Positions 35,414-44,153 of a stretch of DNA of 64,000 nt are shown here, in pieces. Location of the stretch: NCBI RefSeq assembly GCF_003751225.1, contig NZ_RJKE01000001.1, positions 5,766,001-5,830,000 on the forward strand, given 5' to 3'. Under the pieces are notes generated by a model. The model was not told the DNA's origin, made no database searches, and worked only from the letters and a program-made list of their open reading frames with translations. The DNA comes from Actinocorallia herbida. GTDB lineage: Bacteria; Actinomycetota; Actinomycetes; Streptosporangiales; Streptosporangiaceae. Numbering within the stretch: the stretch's first letter is position 1; each line of letters opens with the position of its first letter. Both the position numbers and the translations under genes were made by a program.

Positions 35414-35777
35414 GGAGTTCCACTGCGGCGACCGCCGCGGCGCAGCAGGCGAGCAGTGCCGCGAGGTTCCGCGTGTAGGGCAGCGGCAGCAGCGAGCCGT
35501 TGCCGTGGTCGTCGCCTTCTCGCAGCACGACGGGCAGGGCGACGGCGGTCAGCGCCGCCGCCACGACCATGCCGTATCGGACGGCCGTGTCGCGGGCGAC
35601 CACCGCGCCGACCAGGGCGGTGAACGGCATCCACATGCCGTCGTGGACGACGACCGCTCCGATCGCCCAGGCGAGGACGCCCCACACGTCGATGATCGGA
35701 TCGAGGAGCAGGCCGAAGGAGCCGAAGACGATGGCGGCGAGTCCAGCAATGAGCAGGGCGATCCTGATCCCGCGCAT
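35364..35777 (-). CDS. Small integral membrane protein (137 aa)
   Basis: Four hydrophobic helices (GLAAIVFGSFGLLLDPIIDV, WGVLAWAIGAVVVHDGMWMP, YGMVVAAALTAVALPVVLRE, LAALLACCAAAVAAVELL) and an Arg-rich cytoplasmic end. Function unknown. ATG overlaps the stop of the molybdopterin oxidoreductase (ATGA), indicating a functional tie to that membrane redox protein, perhaps as an accessory subunit. The 3' end overlaps mtnP on the other strand by 50 bp. Confidence 0.75.
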   Translation of the reverse strand: MRGIRIALLIAGLAAIVFGSFGLLLDPIIDVWGVLAWAIGAVVVHDGMWMPFTALVGAVVARDTAVRYGMVVAAALTAVALPVVLREGDDHGNGSLLPLPYTRNLAALLACCAAAVAAVELLRRLRARRARASRRSP

Positions 35778-36904
35778 CACAGCCCTTCCAGCCGGTCGAC
35801 CCATTTGGTCTGGAGCACGCCGGGCCGGTTCGGCGCGATGATCCGGGCCGGGTGGCCGTGGTCGGGTGCGAGGATCTCGCCGTTGACGCGCAGCGCGAGC
35901 AGGGTCAGCGGGTCGCGCGCGTACGTGGCGGCCATCTCGGTGACGCGGTAGTCGCCCTGCTGCTCCCGAGAGGTGACGCGCACCGTGGCGTCGTGGGCGA
36001 TGCCGGCCCGGTCGAGGAGGTCGGAGAGGCGGATGCCGGTCCACGTGGCCATCGCGCTCCATCCCTCGACGCACGAGATCGGCAGCCGGACGGTGCGCTG
36101 GGGAAGCGCGGCGAGTTCGGCGAGGTCCAGGGCGAACGGGCGCGGCCCGTCGACGGACAGCCGCCAGTCCGCCGGGGTCGTCGTCGTTCCGGCCTGCGCG
36201 GCGGTCTTGTTGACCGGCAGGCCCTGCGGCCCGATGTCGGGGCGGCGCGGCGCCAGCAGGACGAGCCGCCGCAGCCACGGCACCGTCTGGCCGGCGGTCA
36301 CCGCGGTCACCAGGCCGGTCGCGGCCGCCACGCTGAACAGGAAGCCGCGCCGGGCGGGCACGGCGGGAACCCGTGCGCGCCACCAGTTCGCCGCGATGAG
36401 CGGCGCTTTCGCGGCGAGGTGGACGAGCAGGCCGCCCGCCGCGATCCAGGCGAGCCAGAAGTGCGTCTGCCGGAACGGGAACGGCCACGGGTACCACTGC
36501 ACGGCGTTCACCAGGCCGGTGCACAACTCCAGCAGCACCGCGGACACCAGGAGCGCGATGCCGGCGCGCTCCAGACCGTGCAGTACGCCCTGCACGGGCG
36601 GCCACGCGAACAGCCGCGGGTAGACCGTCCAGAGCTTCGCGCCGAGCAGCGGGATCATCGCCGTCCCGCTGATCACGTGAAGGCCCTGGGTGAAGCGATA
36701 GCCGTTGACCGGACGGCTGGGAAAGGGCAGGTGCCAGTCCTGCAGGGCGTGGCTGATCAGCCCGGTGACCAGGCAGACCACGAGCGCCGCGCCGAGCCAG
36801 CGACCGATGGCGACGGCGGTGCGCGGCTCGTGCAGCGGGGACGGGAACGCGCCCTCGCGCAGCGGACCGCGGCGCAGCGCGGTGGGCGGCGTGGGAATCC
36901 TCAC
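35777..36904 (-). CDS. Cytochrome b561-like / molybdopterin oxidoreductase fusion (375 aa)
   Basis: Residues ~25-215 are a membrane domain with about five helices and spaced histidines (LISHALQDWHLPFP, GLHVISGTAMIPL, RQTHFWLAWIAAGGLLVHLA), suggesting b-type haem. Residues ~235-370 form a sulfite-oxidase-type molybdopterin domain: WRLSVDGPRPFALDLAELAA, the Mo-ligand cysteine in LPISCVEGWSAM, and HPARIIAPNRPGVLQTKWVD. So electrons from an extracytoplasmic Mo site could pass to haem in the same chain. Substrate unknown (a sulfoxide- or sulfite-type reaction by family). Coupled to the small membrane protein downstream. Confidence 0.85.
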   Translation of the reverse strand: MRIPTPPTALRRGPLREGAFPSPLHEPRTAVAIGRWLGAALVVCLVTGLISHALQDWHLPFPSRPVNGYRFTQGLHVISGTAMIPLLGAKLWTVYPRLFAWPPVQGVLHGLERAGIALLVSAVLLELCTGLVNAVQWYPWPFPFRQTHFWLAWIAAGGLLVHLAAKAPLIAANWWRARVPAVPARRGFLFSVAAATGLVTAVTAGQTVPWLRRLVLLAPRRPDIGPQGLPVNKTAAQAGTTTTPADWRLSVDGPRPFALDLAELAALPQRTVRLPISCVEGWSAMATWTGIRLSDLLDRAGIAHDATVRVTSREQQGDYRVTEMAATYARDPLTLLALRVNGEILAPDHGHPARIIAPNRPGVLQTKWVDRLEGL

Positions 36905-37016
36905 GTTCTCATCGGATCACCGCGGCGGTGCACAGAAGTGAAATGGCGTTCCCGTGAAGTGCCAAGAGCCACCCATGATCGTGGATCCCGGGCCGGGTCG
37001 CTGGCAGGCTGGCCGG

Positions 37017-38396
37017 GTGAGCGCTCCAGACCGGCGTGCCGTGGCCGTCGTGCCGGTGTTGGTGGCCGCTCTCGTGCTCGCGCTCGCCCGGACCGTCACC
37101 GGCGGCGGGACGCTCGGGCACTCGGGCCCGCTCGACCTGTGGTATCCGGTCGACCTCGTGCTCTTCGGCTGTTCTGTCGCGGCGTTGCGGCGGGTGCGGC
37201 CGGGGCTCGTCACCGCGGCCGTCCTCGTCGGCTGCCTCGCGGTTCTGGCGACGGGCCTGCTCCGGCCGCCGCGGACCAGCGACGACGCCTACCGGTATCT
37301 GTGGGACGGCCGGGTCCAGGTCGCGGGTCTGTCGCCGTACGCCCACCCTCCGGACGACCCGAGGCTGGCGGCGCTTCGCGCGCGGGCCCCCGAACTGTTC
37401 CCGCCCGGCCCGGCATGCGAGGGCTGGGACCTGCGCCGTGCCCGGCCCGGCTTCTGCAGTCATGTGAACCGGCCGTCCGTGCCGACGATCTACCCGCCCG
37501 TCGCCCAGGGCTATTTCGTTGTGCTGTACGGGCTCGGCGGGCGGTTCGGCGTGCGCGCGGCACAGCTGGGCGGTGCGGTGTCGGCGCTCGTCCTGTGCGT
37601 TCTGCTGCTTCGGCTGCTGCCACCGGATCGGCGCTGGCAGGCGGCTCTGTGGGGCTGGTTCCCGGGTGTGGCGCTGTGGGCTGTGAACGACGCGCACGTC
37701 GACGTGCTGGGCGCTCTGCTCGCCGTCGCAGGCCTCGCCGCGACGGCCCGTGGCCGCCGGGCGGCGGGTGGGGCCCTGCTCGGCGCGGCCATCGCCACGA
37801 AGATCCTGCCCGCCCTGGCGGTCCCCGGGGCGATGTCGGGCGTCCTGGCCCGCAGGCCCCGGCCCGGAGACCTCGTCGTGCCCGGGACGGCGGCGGCCGT
37901 CTGCGCGCTCGTCTACCTGCCTTACGCGCTGATGTCGGGTAAGGGCGTGCTCGGATATCTCGGGGGCTACCTTGCGGAGGAAGGGTACGACTCGGAGGCT
38001 TCGGCCCGATTCGCGCTGATCCGCTTGGTCGTGCCGGACAGGTTCGCCGCGGGCGCGGCCGTAGTCGTCGTGGCAGCGGCCGTCCTGTACGTGCTGCGGA
38101 GCGGCGACGACAGGCGTCCCTGGCGAGGGGCGCTTCTGGTCTCCGGCGTCGCGCTGCTGGCGTTGACGCCGTCCTATCCCTGGTACGGACTGCTCATCGT
38201 CGCGCTCGTCGTCCTCGACGGCCGCTGGGAATGGCTGGCCGTGCCGGTGGCGGCGCAGATCTCCTACCTTCACTCCGGCTGGCCCCACGGCGTCGTCTTC
38301 GGGACCGCGGCCGTCGTGGTCGCGGCGGGCCAGGCGGTCAGGACCGGAAGGCGGCGAAGCATCGCCCATGGATCGACCAGCGCTCCACTTCGGTGA
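37017..38396 (+). CDS. Membrane mannosyltransferase, GT87/GT-C type (459 aa)
   Basis: Polytopic glycosyltransferase of the GT-C fold using a polyprenyl-phosphate sugar at the outer membrane face. Early D-D motif RTSDDAYRYLWDGRVQVAGL in the first loop is the catalytic signature; then about nine further helices, with ATKILPALAVPGAM typical of GT87. GTG 37017 is chosen because the upstream extension to 36954 is not hydrophobic; both remain possible. The last 59 bp overlap the convergent methyltransferase. Envelope glycan or glycolipid synthesis is expected. Confidence 0.82.
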   Translation: MSAPDRRAVAVVPVLVAALVLALARTVTGGGTLGHSGPLDLWYPVDLVLFGCSVAALRRVRPGLVTAAVLVGCLAVLATGLLRPPRTSDDAYRYLWDGRVQVAGLSPYAHPPDDPRLAALRARAPELFPPGPACEGWDLRRARPGFCSHVNRPSVPTIYPPVAQGYFVVLYGLGGRFGVRAAQLGGAVSALVLCVLLLRLLPPDRRWQAALWGWFPGVALWAVNDAHVDVLGALLAVAGLAATARGRRAAGGALLGAAIATKILPALAVPGAMSGVLARRPRPGDLVVPGTAAAVCALVYLPYALMSGKGVLGYLGGYLAEEGYDSEASARFALIRLVVPDRFAAGAAVVVVAAAVLYVLRSGDDRRPWRGALLVSGVALLALTPSYPWYGLLIVALVVLDGRWEWLAVPVAAQISYLHSGWPHGVVFGTAAVVVAAGQAVRTGRRRSIAHGSTSAPLR

Positions 38397-39000
38397 GACC
38401 GCAGGCTGCTGCGTGGCGGGCCGCCGCGTCCGGGCCGAGCCGAGCCCAGGCGAAGGTCGGGCCGCACCGCCCGGTGCCGTCCTCGACCTGGACCGTGAGG
38501 CATTCGTCGACGTCATCGGCCTCCACCTCGGCGAGCAGGAGCCCGCCGGGGGCCAGCAGATCGGCGACCCGGCGGATCAACCGCGACGGATCTCCGCCGA
38601 TGCCGATGTTGCCATCCGCGAGCAGGACCGAGGCCCAGCGCCCCTCGGCGGGCAGCGGATCGAAGACCGACCGGCGCACCGCCGCGCCGCCCCGGGCCCG
38701 GGCCAGCGCGACCGCCGCCGAGGCGATGTCGACGCCCAGCGCAGGGACACCGAGGGCGAGCAGCGCGGCGACGAGCCGACCGGGGCCGCACCCGACGTCC
38801 AGGGCAGGGCCTCCCTCGTCGCGCGAGCGCTCCAGCAGCCCCAGATCCGCCGACTCGGCCGGGCCGAACCACCGTGCGACGTCCAGCGGGTGGGTTCGGC
38901 CGCTTTGCTCGCGCAGCCACAACGGTTCCGTGCCCGAGGCGACGGCCGCGGTGAACGGGTCGTCACCGGACCACGCAGGAAGCGCCGCGCGTCCGCTCAT
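38338..39000 (-). CDS. SAM-dependent methyltransferase (220 aa)
   Basis: Class I Rossmann methyltransferase. Motif I LDVGCGPGRLVAALLALG near residue 67, motif II VDIASAAVALARAR, and LLADGNIGIGGDPSRL. Substrate unknown. It is coupled to the GT2-DUF2064 gene upstream by a 4-bp ATGA overlap, suggesting modification of a sugar lipid or related product made by that protein. Confidence 0.87.
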   Translation of the reverse strand: MSGRAALPAWSGDDPFTAAVASGTEPLWLREQSGRTHPLDVARWFGPAESADLGLLERSRDEGGPALDVGCGPGRLVAALLALGVPALGVDIASAAVALARARGGAAVRRSVFDPLPAEGRWASVLLADGNIGIGGDPSRLIRRVADLLAPGGLLLAEVEADDVDECLTVQVEDGTGRCGPTFAWARLGPDAAARHAAACGLTEVERWSIHGRCFAAFRS

Positions 39001-40289
39001 CGCGTGACACCGGCGAACTCACGCCAGCGGGCGGCGAAGTGGGTCTCGGGAGCCGTCCGGGCCACAGCCGCCGCGGTCCGCGCGGTGTCGACGTCGGTGA
39101 GCACCGGTAGGCGGCGCACACGCAGACCGGCCGCCGTCATCCGGTCCAGCAGGATCGCGCCCGTCCGGCAGGTCGACATGGGAATGCCCAGCAGCAGCGG
39201 TGGGGCCGCGCGGGGGTCGGCAAGGCCGAGGGCCCAGAAGCCGCCGTCCTCGGCGGGCCCGAACCAGGCATCCGCCCCGCGCCGGGCCGCCGGGGCCAGC
39301 GGTGCCGCGATGTCCTCGCCGCGGATCTGCGGGGTGTCCATGCCGACCAGGAGGGCAGGAGCTCCGTCGGCCGCGGCGTCGAACGCCGCGGCCAGCCGCA
39401 TGTCGAGGCTTCCGGAAGACTGCGTGGCCACCTGCCAGTCTGGCGGCGTCCAGGGGCCCGGCCTGCCGTCGAGCACCAGGATCCGGCGACCCGCCGGCAC
39501 CGTGCCGAGGACGGAGAGGGTGTCGGAGAGGGCGGCCTCGGCCAGAGTGGCCGCCTGCTCGGGCGTGTATGGAGGCGTCAGGCGGGTCTTCACCCGTCCG
39601 GGCCGGGGTTCCTTGGCGATGACCAGCAGGGTGGGAAGGGGCGCGGCCAGGACCGTGCGCATGTCGGTGACGGCCTGGCGGGTGCCGCGCAGCGTACCGG
39701 TGACCTTCGACCTGCCTTTGCGGGGACGGTAGTCGACCGAGGTCTCGGCGATCCGCATTCCTGCGGCGGAAGCGGCCAAGACCATCTCCAGCGGATAGCC
39801 CGACCGCCGGTCGCCCAGGCCGAGCGCGAGCAGGCGGGCGCGGCGGGCCGCGCGCATCGGGCCGAGATCGTGCAGGGGCGCCCCCGTCCGGGCGCGCAGA
39901 CGCCGAGCGAGCTCCGCGTTGGCGAGCCGGGCGTGCACCGGCCACGCGCCGCGTGAGACGGGCTGCCGCCAGGCCAGGACGAGATCGGCCTCGTCCCGCG
40001 CGACCGGCCCGACGACCCGGTCCAGCTGGGCGGGGTCCAGTGACCCGTCGCAGTCCAGGAAGCAGACGATCTCGGCGGTGGCGGCCAGGAGGCCGGCGTG
40101 GCAGGCCGCTCCGAATCCGCGCCGGGGTTCATGGACCACGTGCGCACCGAGCCGCCGGGCGATCGCCGCGGAGCCGTCGGTCGAACCGTTGTCCACCACG
40201 ATCGCCCGCCAGCCCGCGGGGACACGCGCCAGTACCCACGGCAGAGCGTCCGCCTCGTCCAGGCAGGGCAGCACCACGTCGACGCTCAT
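38997..40289 (-). CDS. GT2 glycosyltransferase-DUF2064 fusion (430 aa)
   Basis: Residues ~1-215 are a family 2 (DPM-like) glycosyltransferase: VDVVLPCLDEADALPWVLAR, IVVDNGSTDGSAAI, and the D-x-D-type FLDCDGSLDPAQLD. Residues ~218-430 are a DUF2064/TIGR04282 domain, a nucleotidyl-transfer-like fold: LLVIAKEPRPGRVKTRLTPP, LLVGMDTPQIRGEDI, WFGPAEDGGFWALGL. These are separate genes in many organisms but fused here. ATG 40289 chosen; 17 more codons upstream are unlikely. Probably makes an activated sugar and transfers it to a lipid for use by the epimerase/GT87 neighbours (inference). Confidence 0.85.
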   Translation of the reverse strand: MSVDVVLPCLDEADALPWVLARVPAGWRAIVVDNGSTDGSAAIARRLGAHVVHEPRRGFGAACHAGLLAATAEIVCFLDCDGSLDPAQLDRVVGPVARDEADLVLAWRQPVSRGAWPVHARLANAELARRLRARTGAPLHDLGPMRAARRARLLALGLGDRRSGYPLEMVLAASAAGMRIAETSVDYRPRKGRSKVTGTLRGTRQAVTDMRTVLAAPLPTLLVIAKEPRPGRVKTRLTPPYTPEQAATLAEAALSDTLSVLGTVPAGRRILVLDGRPGPWTPPDWQVATQSSGSLDMRLAAAFDAAADGAPALLVGMDTPQIRGEDIAAPLAPAARRGADAWFGPAEDGGFWALGLADPRAAPPLLLGIPMSTCRTGAILLDRMTAAGLRVRRLPVLTDVDTARTAAAVARTAPETHFAARWREFAGVTR

Positions 40290-40478
40290 ACGTCTCACGC
40301 TATAGACGAGATCGCCAAGGGCCGGTCCGGAAGCCGCCACGGAGCCCCGTCGGCGGGCTACGCCCTACCCGCCCTTCCATTCGATAGAGCACGGTTTCGG
40401 GAAGGAAAGGGTCTGATCGTGATCGCCGGAAGCGGGGCCGAGGTCCCCGCCCGCGCCGGGGCTCCGCGGTCCAGGCGG

Positions 40479-41531
40479 TCACTCACCGCGCAGGGGTTCC
40501 CGCGCGAACGCGCGGACGCCCTCTTCGAACGGAGTCCGCGCGCGCCACCCCAGCTCGCGCCGGAGCCGGGCCGAGTCCGCGGTGATGTGCCGGACGTCGC
40601 CCAGCCGGTACTCACCCGTCACCACAGGCGCCGGCCCGCCCCAGGCGCCGGCGAGCGCCGCGGCCATCTCCCCGATGGTGCGCACGGTGCCGCTTCCGAC
40701 GTTGTAGCGCCGGACCGATCCCTCGGGCAACTCCCCGACCGCGTCGATGGCCGCCATGTTCGCGCCCGCGACATCGGTGACGTGCACGAAGTCGCGGCGC
40801 TGCGCCCCGTCCTCGAACACCCTCGGCGCCTCACCGCGCGCGAGCGCGGACCGGAACAGCGACGCGACGCCCGCGTACGGCGTGTCCTTCGGCATCCCCG
40901 GCCCGTACACGTTGTGGTATCGCAACACCAGCGCCCGCCCTCCCGAAGCCCGTGCCCATGCCGCAGCCAGATGCTCCTGCGCGACCTTCGAGGCGGCATA
41001 GACGTTCCGTGGGTCGAGTGGGGCGTCCTCCCCGACCAGAGCGGATATCAGGGGCCTGCCGCAGTGCGGGCACGGCGGCTCGAACCGGCCCGCGTCGAGA
41101 TCGGCGCGGGCCCTCGGTCCCGGCGCGACCGCGCCGTGCCGGGAGCACAGGTACCGGCCCTCTCCGTAGACGACCATCGATCCGGCCAGGACGAGATCGG
41201 TGACCCTCTTTCTCGCCATCGCCGACAGGAGCACCGCCGTGCCGAGGTCGTTGCAGCCGACGTAGTCGGGCGCGTCCTCCAGATCCAGGCCGAGCCCGAC
41301 CATCGCGGCCTGGTGGCACACCACGTCGACGCCGTCCAGGGCCGACTCGACAACGGTGGCGTCCCGGACGTCCCCGAGCCGGAACTCGGCACCGGGCGGG
41401 CCGCAGGTCGTCTCCGGATGCACGGCCGGCAGGAGAGCGTCCAGCACGCGGACCCTGTGTCCCCGTTCCACCAGCCGGGCGACGACGGCCGATCCGACGA
41501 ATCCCGCACCACCCGTCACCAGAACATGCAT
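40479..41531 (-). CDS. NAD-dependent epimerase/dehydratase with Cys insertion (350 aa)
   Basis: Extended short-chain dehydrogenase acting on nucleotide sugars. NAD motif HVLVTGGAGFVGSAVVARL at the start, catalytic YAASK (Y-x-x-x-K), and HNVYGPGMP. An unusual insertion between residues ~125 and 165 contains YLCSRHG ... EPPCPHCGRP, with three or four Cys/His ligands that could form a zinc ribbon. This form recurs in actinobacteria, often labelled dTDP-rhamnose 4-epimerase-like. ATG 41531 chosen because it begins the Rossmann strand. Next to the GT2-DUF2064 gene in the same direction, 190 bp apart. Confidence 0.87.
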   Translation of the reverse strand: MHVLVTGGAGFVGSAVVARLVERGHRVRVLDALLPAVHPETTCGPPGAEFRLGDVRDATVVESALDGVDVVCHQAAMVGLGLDLEDAPDYVGCNDLGTAVLLSAMARKRVTDLVLAGSMVVYGEGRYLCSRHGAVAPGPRARADLDAGRFEPPCPHCGRPLISALVGEDAPLDPRNVYAASKVAQEHLAAAWARASGGRALVLRYHNVYGPGMPKDTPYAGVASLFRSALARGEAPRVFEDGAQRRDFVHVTDVAGANMAAIDAVGELPEGSVRRYNVGSGTVRTIGEMAAALAGAWGGPAPVVTGEYRLGDVRHITADSARLRRELGWRARTPFEEGVRAFAREPLRGE

Positions 41532-41762
41532 GCCACGACGGTAGCCCCGAGCGTCCCGGTGCCCGACGCCTCCCAGACCGTGGAATGTCAAAGTCTCCTG
41601 CGTGGAGATCGCCCTGGTAACGCGGGTGTCATGGCGCATCGCCGCGATCGTGTACTCGCGCGGGCAGCCGTTTCTTTGCTGCTCCAAAGGCGGGCCTGCC
41701 GAGTTCCCGAAGGATTTCCGTGGGTGGCCAATCCGAGACGTCACGTGCTCCGAACAGAGGGT

Positions 41763-42540
41763 GTGAACGAAGCAGGGGCCCTATGGAGTGGTGCGCTCGG
41801 CGGTGTTGTGGCCGTCGCGGCGGCGGTCCTGCTCGCCGGGATCGCCCTGGTGATCGCGGTCGCGTCGGTTCTCGTCGGGCTGGCGGCCCGGCGCCGGCCC
41901 CGCCTCGGCGTGTGCGCCCTGGCCGCTTTCGCCATCGTGGGCGTGATCGCGTGCGCGACGCGTCCCGGTGCCTCTGCGTGGGACGTGCCTCCCACCTTCG
42001 TGGGCGCCTTGGTGGGGGCCGGTGTCCTGCTCACGCTGCGCGCCGCGGCCGTACCACCGAAGGACGGCTCGGTCACCGGCCGGGATGGTGCCGAAGTGCC
42101 AGGGAGCGGTCTGGTAGGGCGGCGGTTCGTGCTGGTGTCGGGCGGCGCACTGGCGCTCGCCGCGGGCATGGGTGGCTGGCGGGCCTGCTGCGGGCGGGCA
42201 GGAGCGTGGAGGCCGCGCGCGGGACGGTGGCGCTGCCCCGGCCGGTGCTGCCCGCGCCGATCCCGGCGGGTGCGGATCTGCGCCTGGAGGGCCTGTCGCC
42301 GTTCATCACGCCGAACCGGGACCGCCTGGCGCACCGCGCGGCTCGCCGACGTTCCCGGCACCGACACCTGGCGCCAATGGTCCCTGGACTGGGACGCCTC
42401 CCCGGGCACCCACCGCATCCAGGCCAGGGTCACGGACGCGACCGGCGCGCTCCAGCCTCGGCTGCGCTCCGAGCCCTTCCCCGACGGCGCGACCGGCTGG
42501 CACATGTCCGTCGTCACCGTCACACCACGCTCAACCGACC
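41763..42540 (+). pseudogene. Membrane-anchored molybdopterin oxidoreductase, internally deleted
   Basis: GTG 41763 opens a four-helix membrane N-terminus (GVVAVAAAVLLAGIALVIAV; CALAAFAIVGVIACATRPGA) followed by a Tat-like RRFVLVSGGALALAAGMGG. The frame then breaks, continues in another frame as LAGLLRAGRSVEAARGTVAL ... GLSPFITPNRD, and jumps to the extreme C-terminus of the same family, ARLADVPGTDTWRQWSLDWD ... DGATGWHMSVVTVT. The whole catalytic domain (~270 aa including the Mo-ligand Cys) is missing. Intact relatives are ~500+ aa. Confidence 0.85.
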
Positions 42541-42553
42541 AAGGAGAACCAGA

Positions 42554-42664
42554 ATGGAGCGTCTCACCATCCTCGCCGGCACCGCCCTGGCCCTCGCGCT
42601 CGTCTCGGGCTGCGGCGCCGACGACACCGGCAAGGCCGCCGAGGCCCCGATGGGCGCCGCCTGA
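42554..42664 (+). pseudogene. Truncated lipoprotein (fasciclin-type start) cut at a Tn3 remnant
   Basis: A perfect AAGGAG 7 nt before ATG 42554 starts MERLTILAGTALALALVSG then a lipobox Cys and ADDTGKAAEAPMGAA, and stops at once. The start resembles fasciclin-domain lipoproteins that follow this type of molybdenum oxidoreductase in actinobacteria. Homology to transposase sequence begins on the opposite strand exactly where the protein ends (about 42662), so the gene was cut by the insertion or its decay. Confidence 0.6.
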
Positions 42665-42879
42665 TCGGGAAGTTCGGCACGGCCCGCCGGGAACCGGCCG
42701 TTCAGCGCGTAGAACCGCAGCAACAGCGCGAACCCGAGCTTCGTCACGCCCCGCCGGCCGGACAGCTGATCCAGCTCGTCCCCGACCAACGTCCGGTTCC
42801 CAACGAGCTCGTCCTCGTCCAGCACACGCGCCACGCGACATCCGGCTCTCTCGCAAAGCGGCCAGCCATGCCGCCGCAA
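42662..42879 (-). mobile_element. Tn3-family transposase fragment, N-terminal DUF4158 part
   Basis: Leftward frame: DEDELVGNRTLVGDELDQLS, GRRGVTKLGFALLLRFYALN, GRFPAGRAELPDQA. This is the N-terminal DUF4158 region of actinobacterial Tn3-type transposases (pattern ELLxGKRGxTRLGFALxLKFYxxHGRFPxGRxELPDEAV). Homology ends near 42662; the remaining ~900 residues are absent. No terminal inverted repeat seen. 42880-43105 holds no gene. Confidence 0.8.
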
Positions 42880-43105
42880 ACCACACGAATCCGGATCAAT
42901 AGTGGCCGCGCACGATCACACACGTCCCACGACCGGAGAAAGGTCCCTCAACCAGCCACACACGCGAACTGAGCCGCCCCGAAGGTTCCACGGGCACGGC
43001 GGAACACGCGGGCATGGACGGAGGGCGGCCCATCTTCCGGGGACTGTGTGCGGCACATCAGGGTGGGCGGCGGCCAGGGCCGCTGCCCACCCTGGAGCCG
43101 ACCGA

Positions 43106-44107
43106 TTAGCGCCAGGGATCGAGGGCGTGCTTGCCGCTGGTCTGGCCGGCTTCGAGTTGCCGCAGCACCTCGGGACCTTCGGCCAGGGGGTGAACCTGGG
43201 GAGTGCCGGGCGGGTACACGCCTTGGGCGATGAGCGCCTCGATCTCGACGAGCAGCGACTGATAGAGCGACGGGGCTGTGGCCGCCAGCGCACCGATGTG
43301 CAGGCCCTTGATCTGGATGTGGTGGGTGAAGACCAGGTCGTGCGTGGTCAGTGTGGCGTGGCCCGAGGCGGCGCCGAACACGACGACGCGTCCGGTGAAG
43401 GGTTTGGTGACCGCCAGGCTGGTCTCGAAGGTGGCCTTGCCCACCGATTCCAGGACCAGGTCGACTCCGCCGGTCAGGCGGGTGATTTCCGCGGCCAGAT
43501 CGGGGTGTCGGCTGTCCAGGATCTCGTCGGCGCCAAGTGACTTGACGGTGGTGTGCTTGGCCGGGGACGCGGTGGCGATGACGCGGGCACCGTAGTGGCG
43601 GGCGAGACGGACCGCGGCCTGCCCCACGCCGCCGGCCGCGGCGTGAACGAGCACCACGTCACCGGTCTTGATCTCGCCCAACGGCTTCAGCGCCGCCAGG
43701 GCGGTGGCCCAGTTCAGCACCAGGCCGAGAGATTCGGCGTCGCTCCAGCCGGACGGCACGGGAAGGACACCCGCGGCCGGCATCGTCATGTACTGCGCGA
43801 AGGCGCCCGGGCCGGCTCCGACGACATGGGTGCCGAGCGGAAGCGGGCTCTCGACGTCCGGGCCGACACCCACGATCTCGCCGGCGGCTTCGAAACCTGC
43901 CACGTACGGTGCCTGCGGGCCGCCTGCGTACGTTCCGTGTGTCTGCGTGACGTCCGCGAAGTTGACCCCGGCGGCACCGACGCGGATCAGGTACTCCCCA
44001 GACCCTGGAGCGGGACGGCGCTGGTCGGTCGCAAGGGTCAGGTCCTCCGGTCCCCGGTGCGAGGCCTGGATCAGTGCTCGTACGGTCTGCTGCTCGTAGA
44101 TCTCCAT
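43106..44107 (-). CDS. Zinc-independent quinone oxidoreductase (MDR family, 333 aa)
   Basis: Medium-chain reductase that uses NADPH to reduce quinones or alpha,beta-enones. Motifs: GAAGVNFADVTQTHGTY at the substrate site, NADPH motif VLVHAAAGGVGQAAVRLAR (AxxGGVG), and LVLESVGKATFE. No structural zinc-site cysteines, consistent with the quinone reductase branch (QOR). ATG 44107. It is preceded on the same strand by a MerR regulator with a palindromic operator between, so it is probably induced by an electrophile. Confidence 0.9.
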   Translation of the reverse strand: MEIYEQQTVRALIQASHRGPEDLTLATDQRRPAPGSGEYLIRVGAAGVNFADVTQTHGTYAGGPQAPYVAGFEAAGEIVGVGPDVESPLPLGTHVVGAGPGAFAQYMTMPAAGVLPVPSGWSDAESLGLVLNWATALAALKPLGEIKTGDVVLVHAAAGGVGQAAVRLARHYGARVIATASPAKHTTVKSLGADEILDSRHPDLAAEITRLTGGVDLVLESVGKATFETSLAVTKPFTGRVVVFGAASGHATLTTHDLVFTHHIQIKGLHIGALAATAPSLYQSLLVEIEALIAQGVYPPGTPQVHPLAEGPEVLRQLEAGQTSGKHALDPWR

Positions 44108-44124
44108 GGGGCGAACGTAGGACG

Positions 44125-44140
44125 TTGACACATACGTCAA
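44125..44140. promoter_or_regulatory. MerR-type operator/promoter for the quinone oxidoreductase
   Basis: TTGACACATACGTCAA, arms TTGAC/GTCAA with a 6-bp centre, lies 17 bp upstream of the oxidoreductase ATG and 13 bp after the MerR stop. A MerR dimer here could distort an over-long promoter spacer, the usual activation mode of the family. The downstream location inside the regulator-target gap suits self and target control. Confidence 0.6.
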
Positions 44141-44153
44141 GGTCAAGCAGCTG

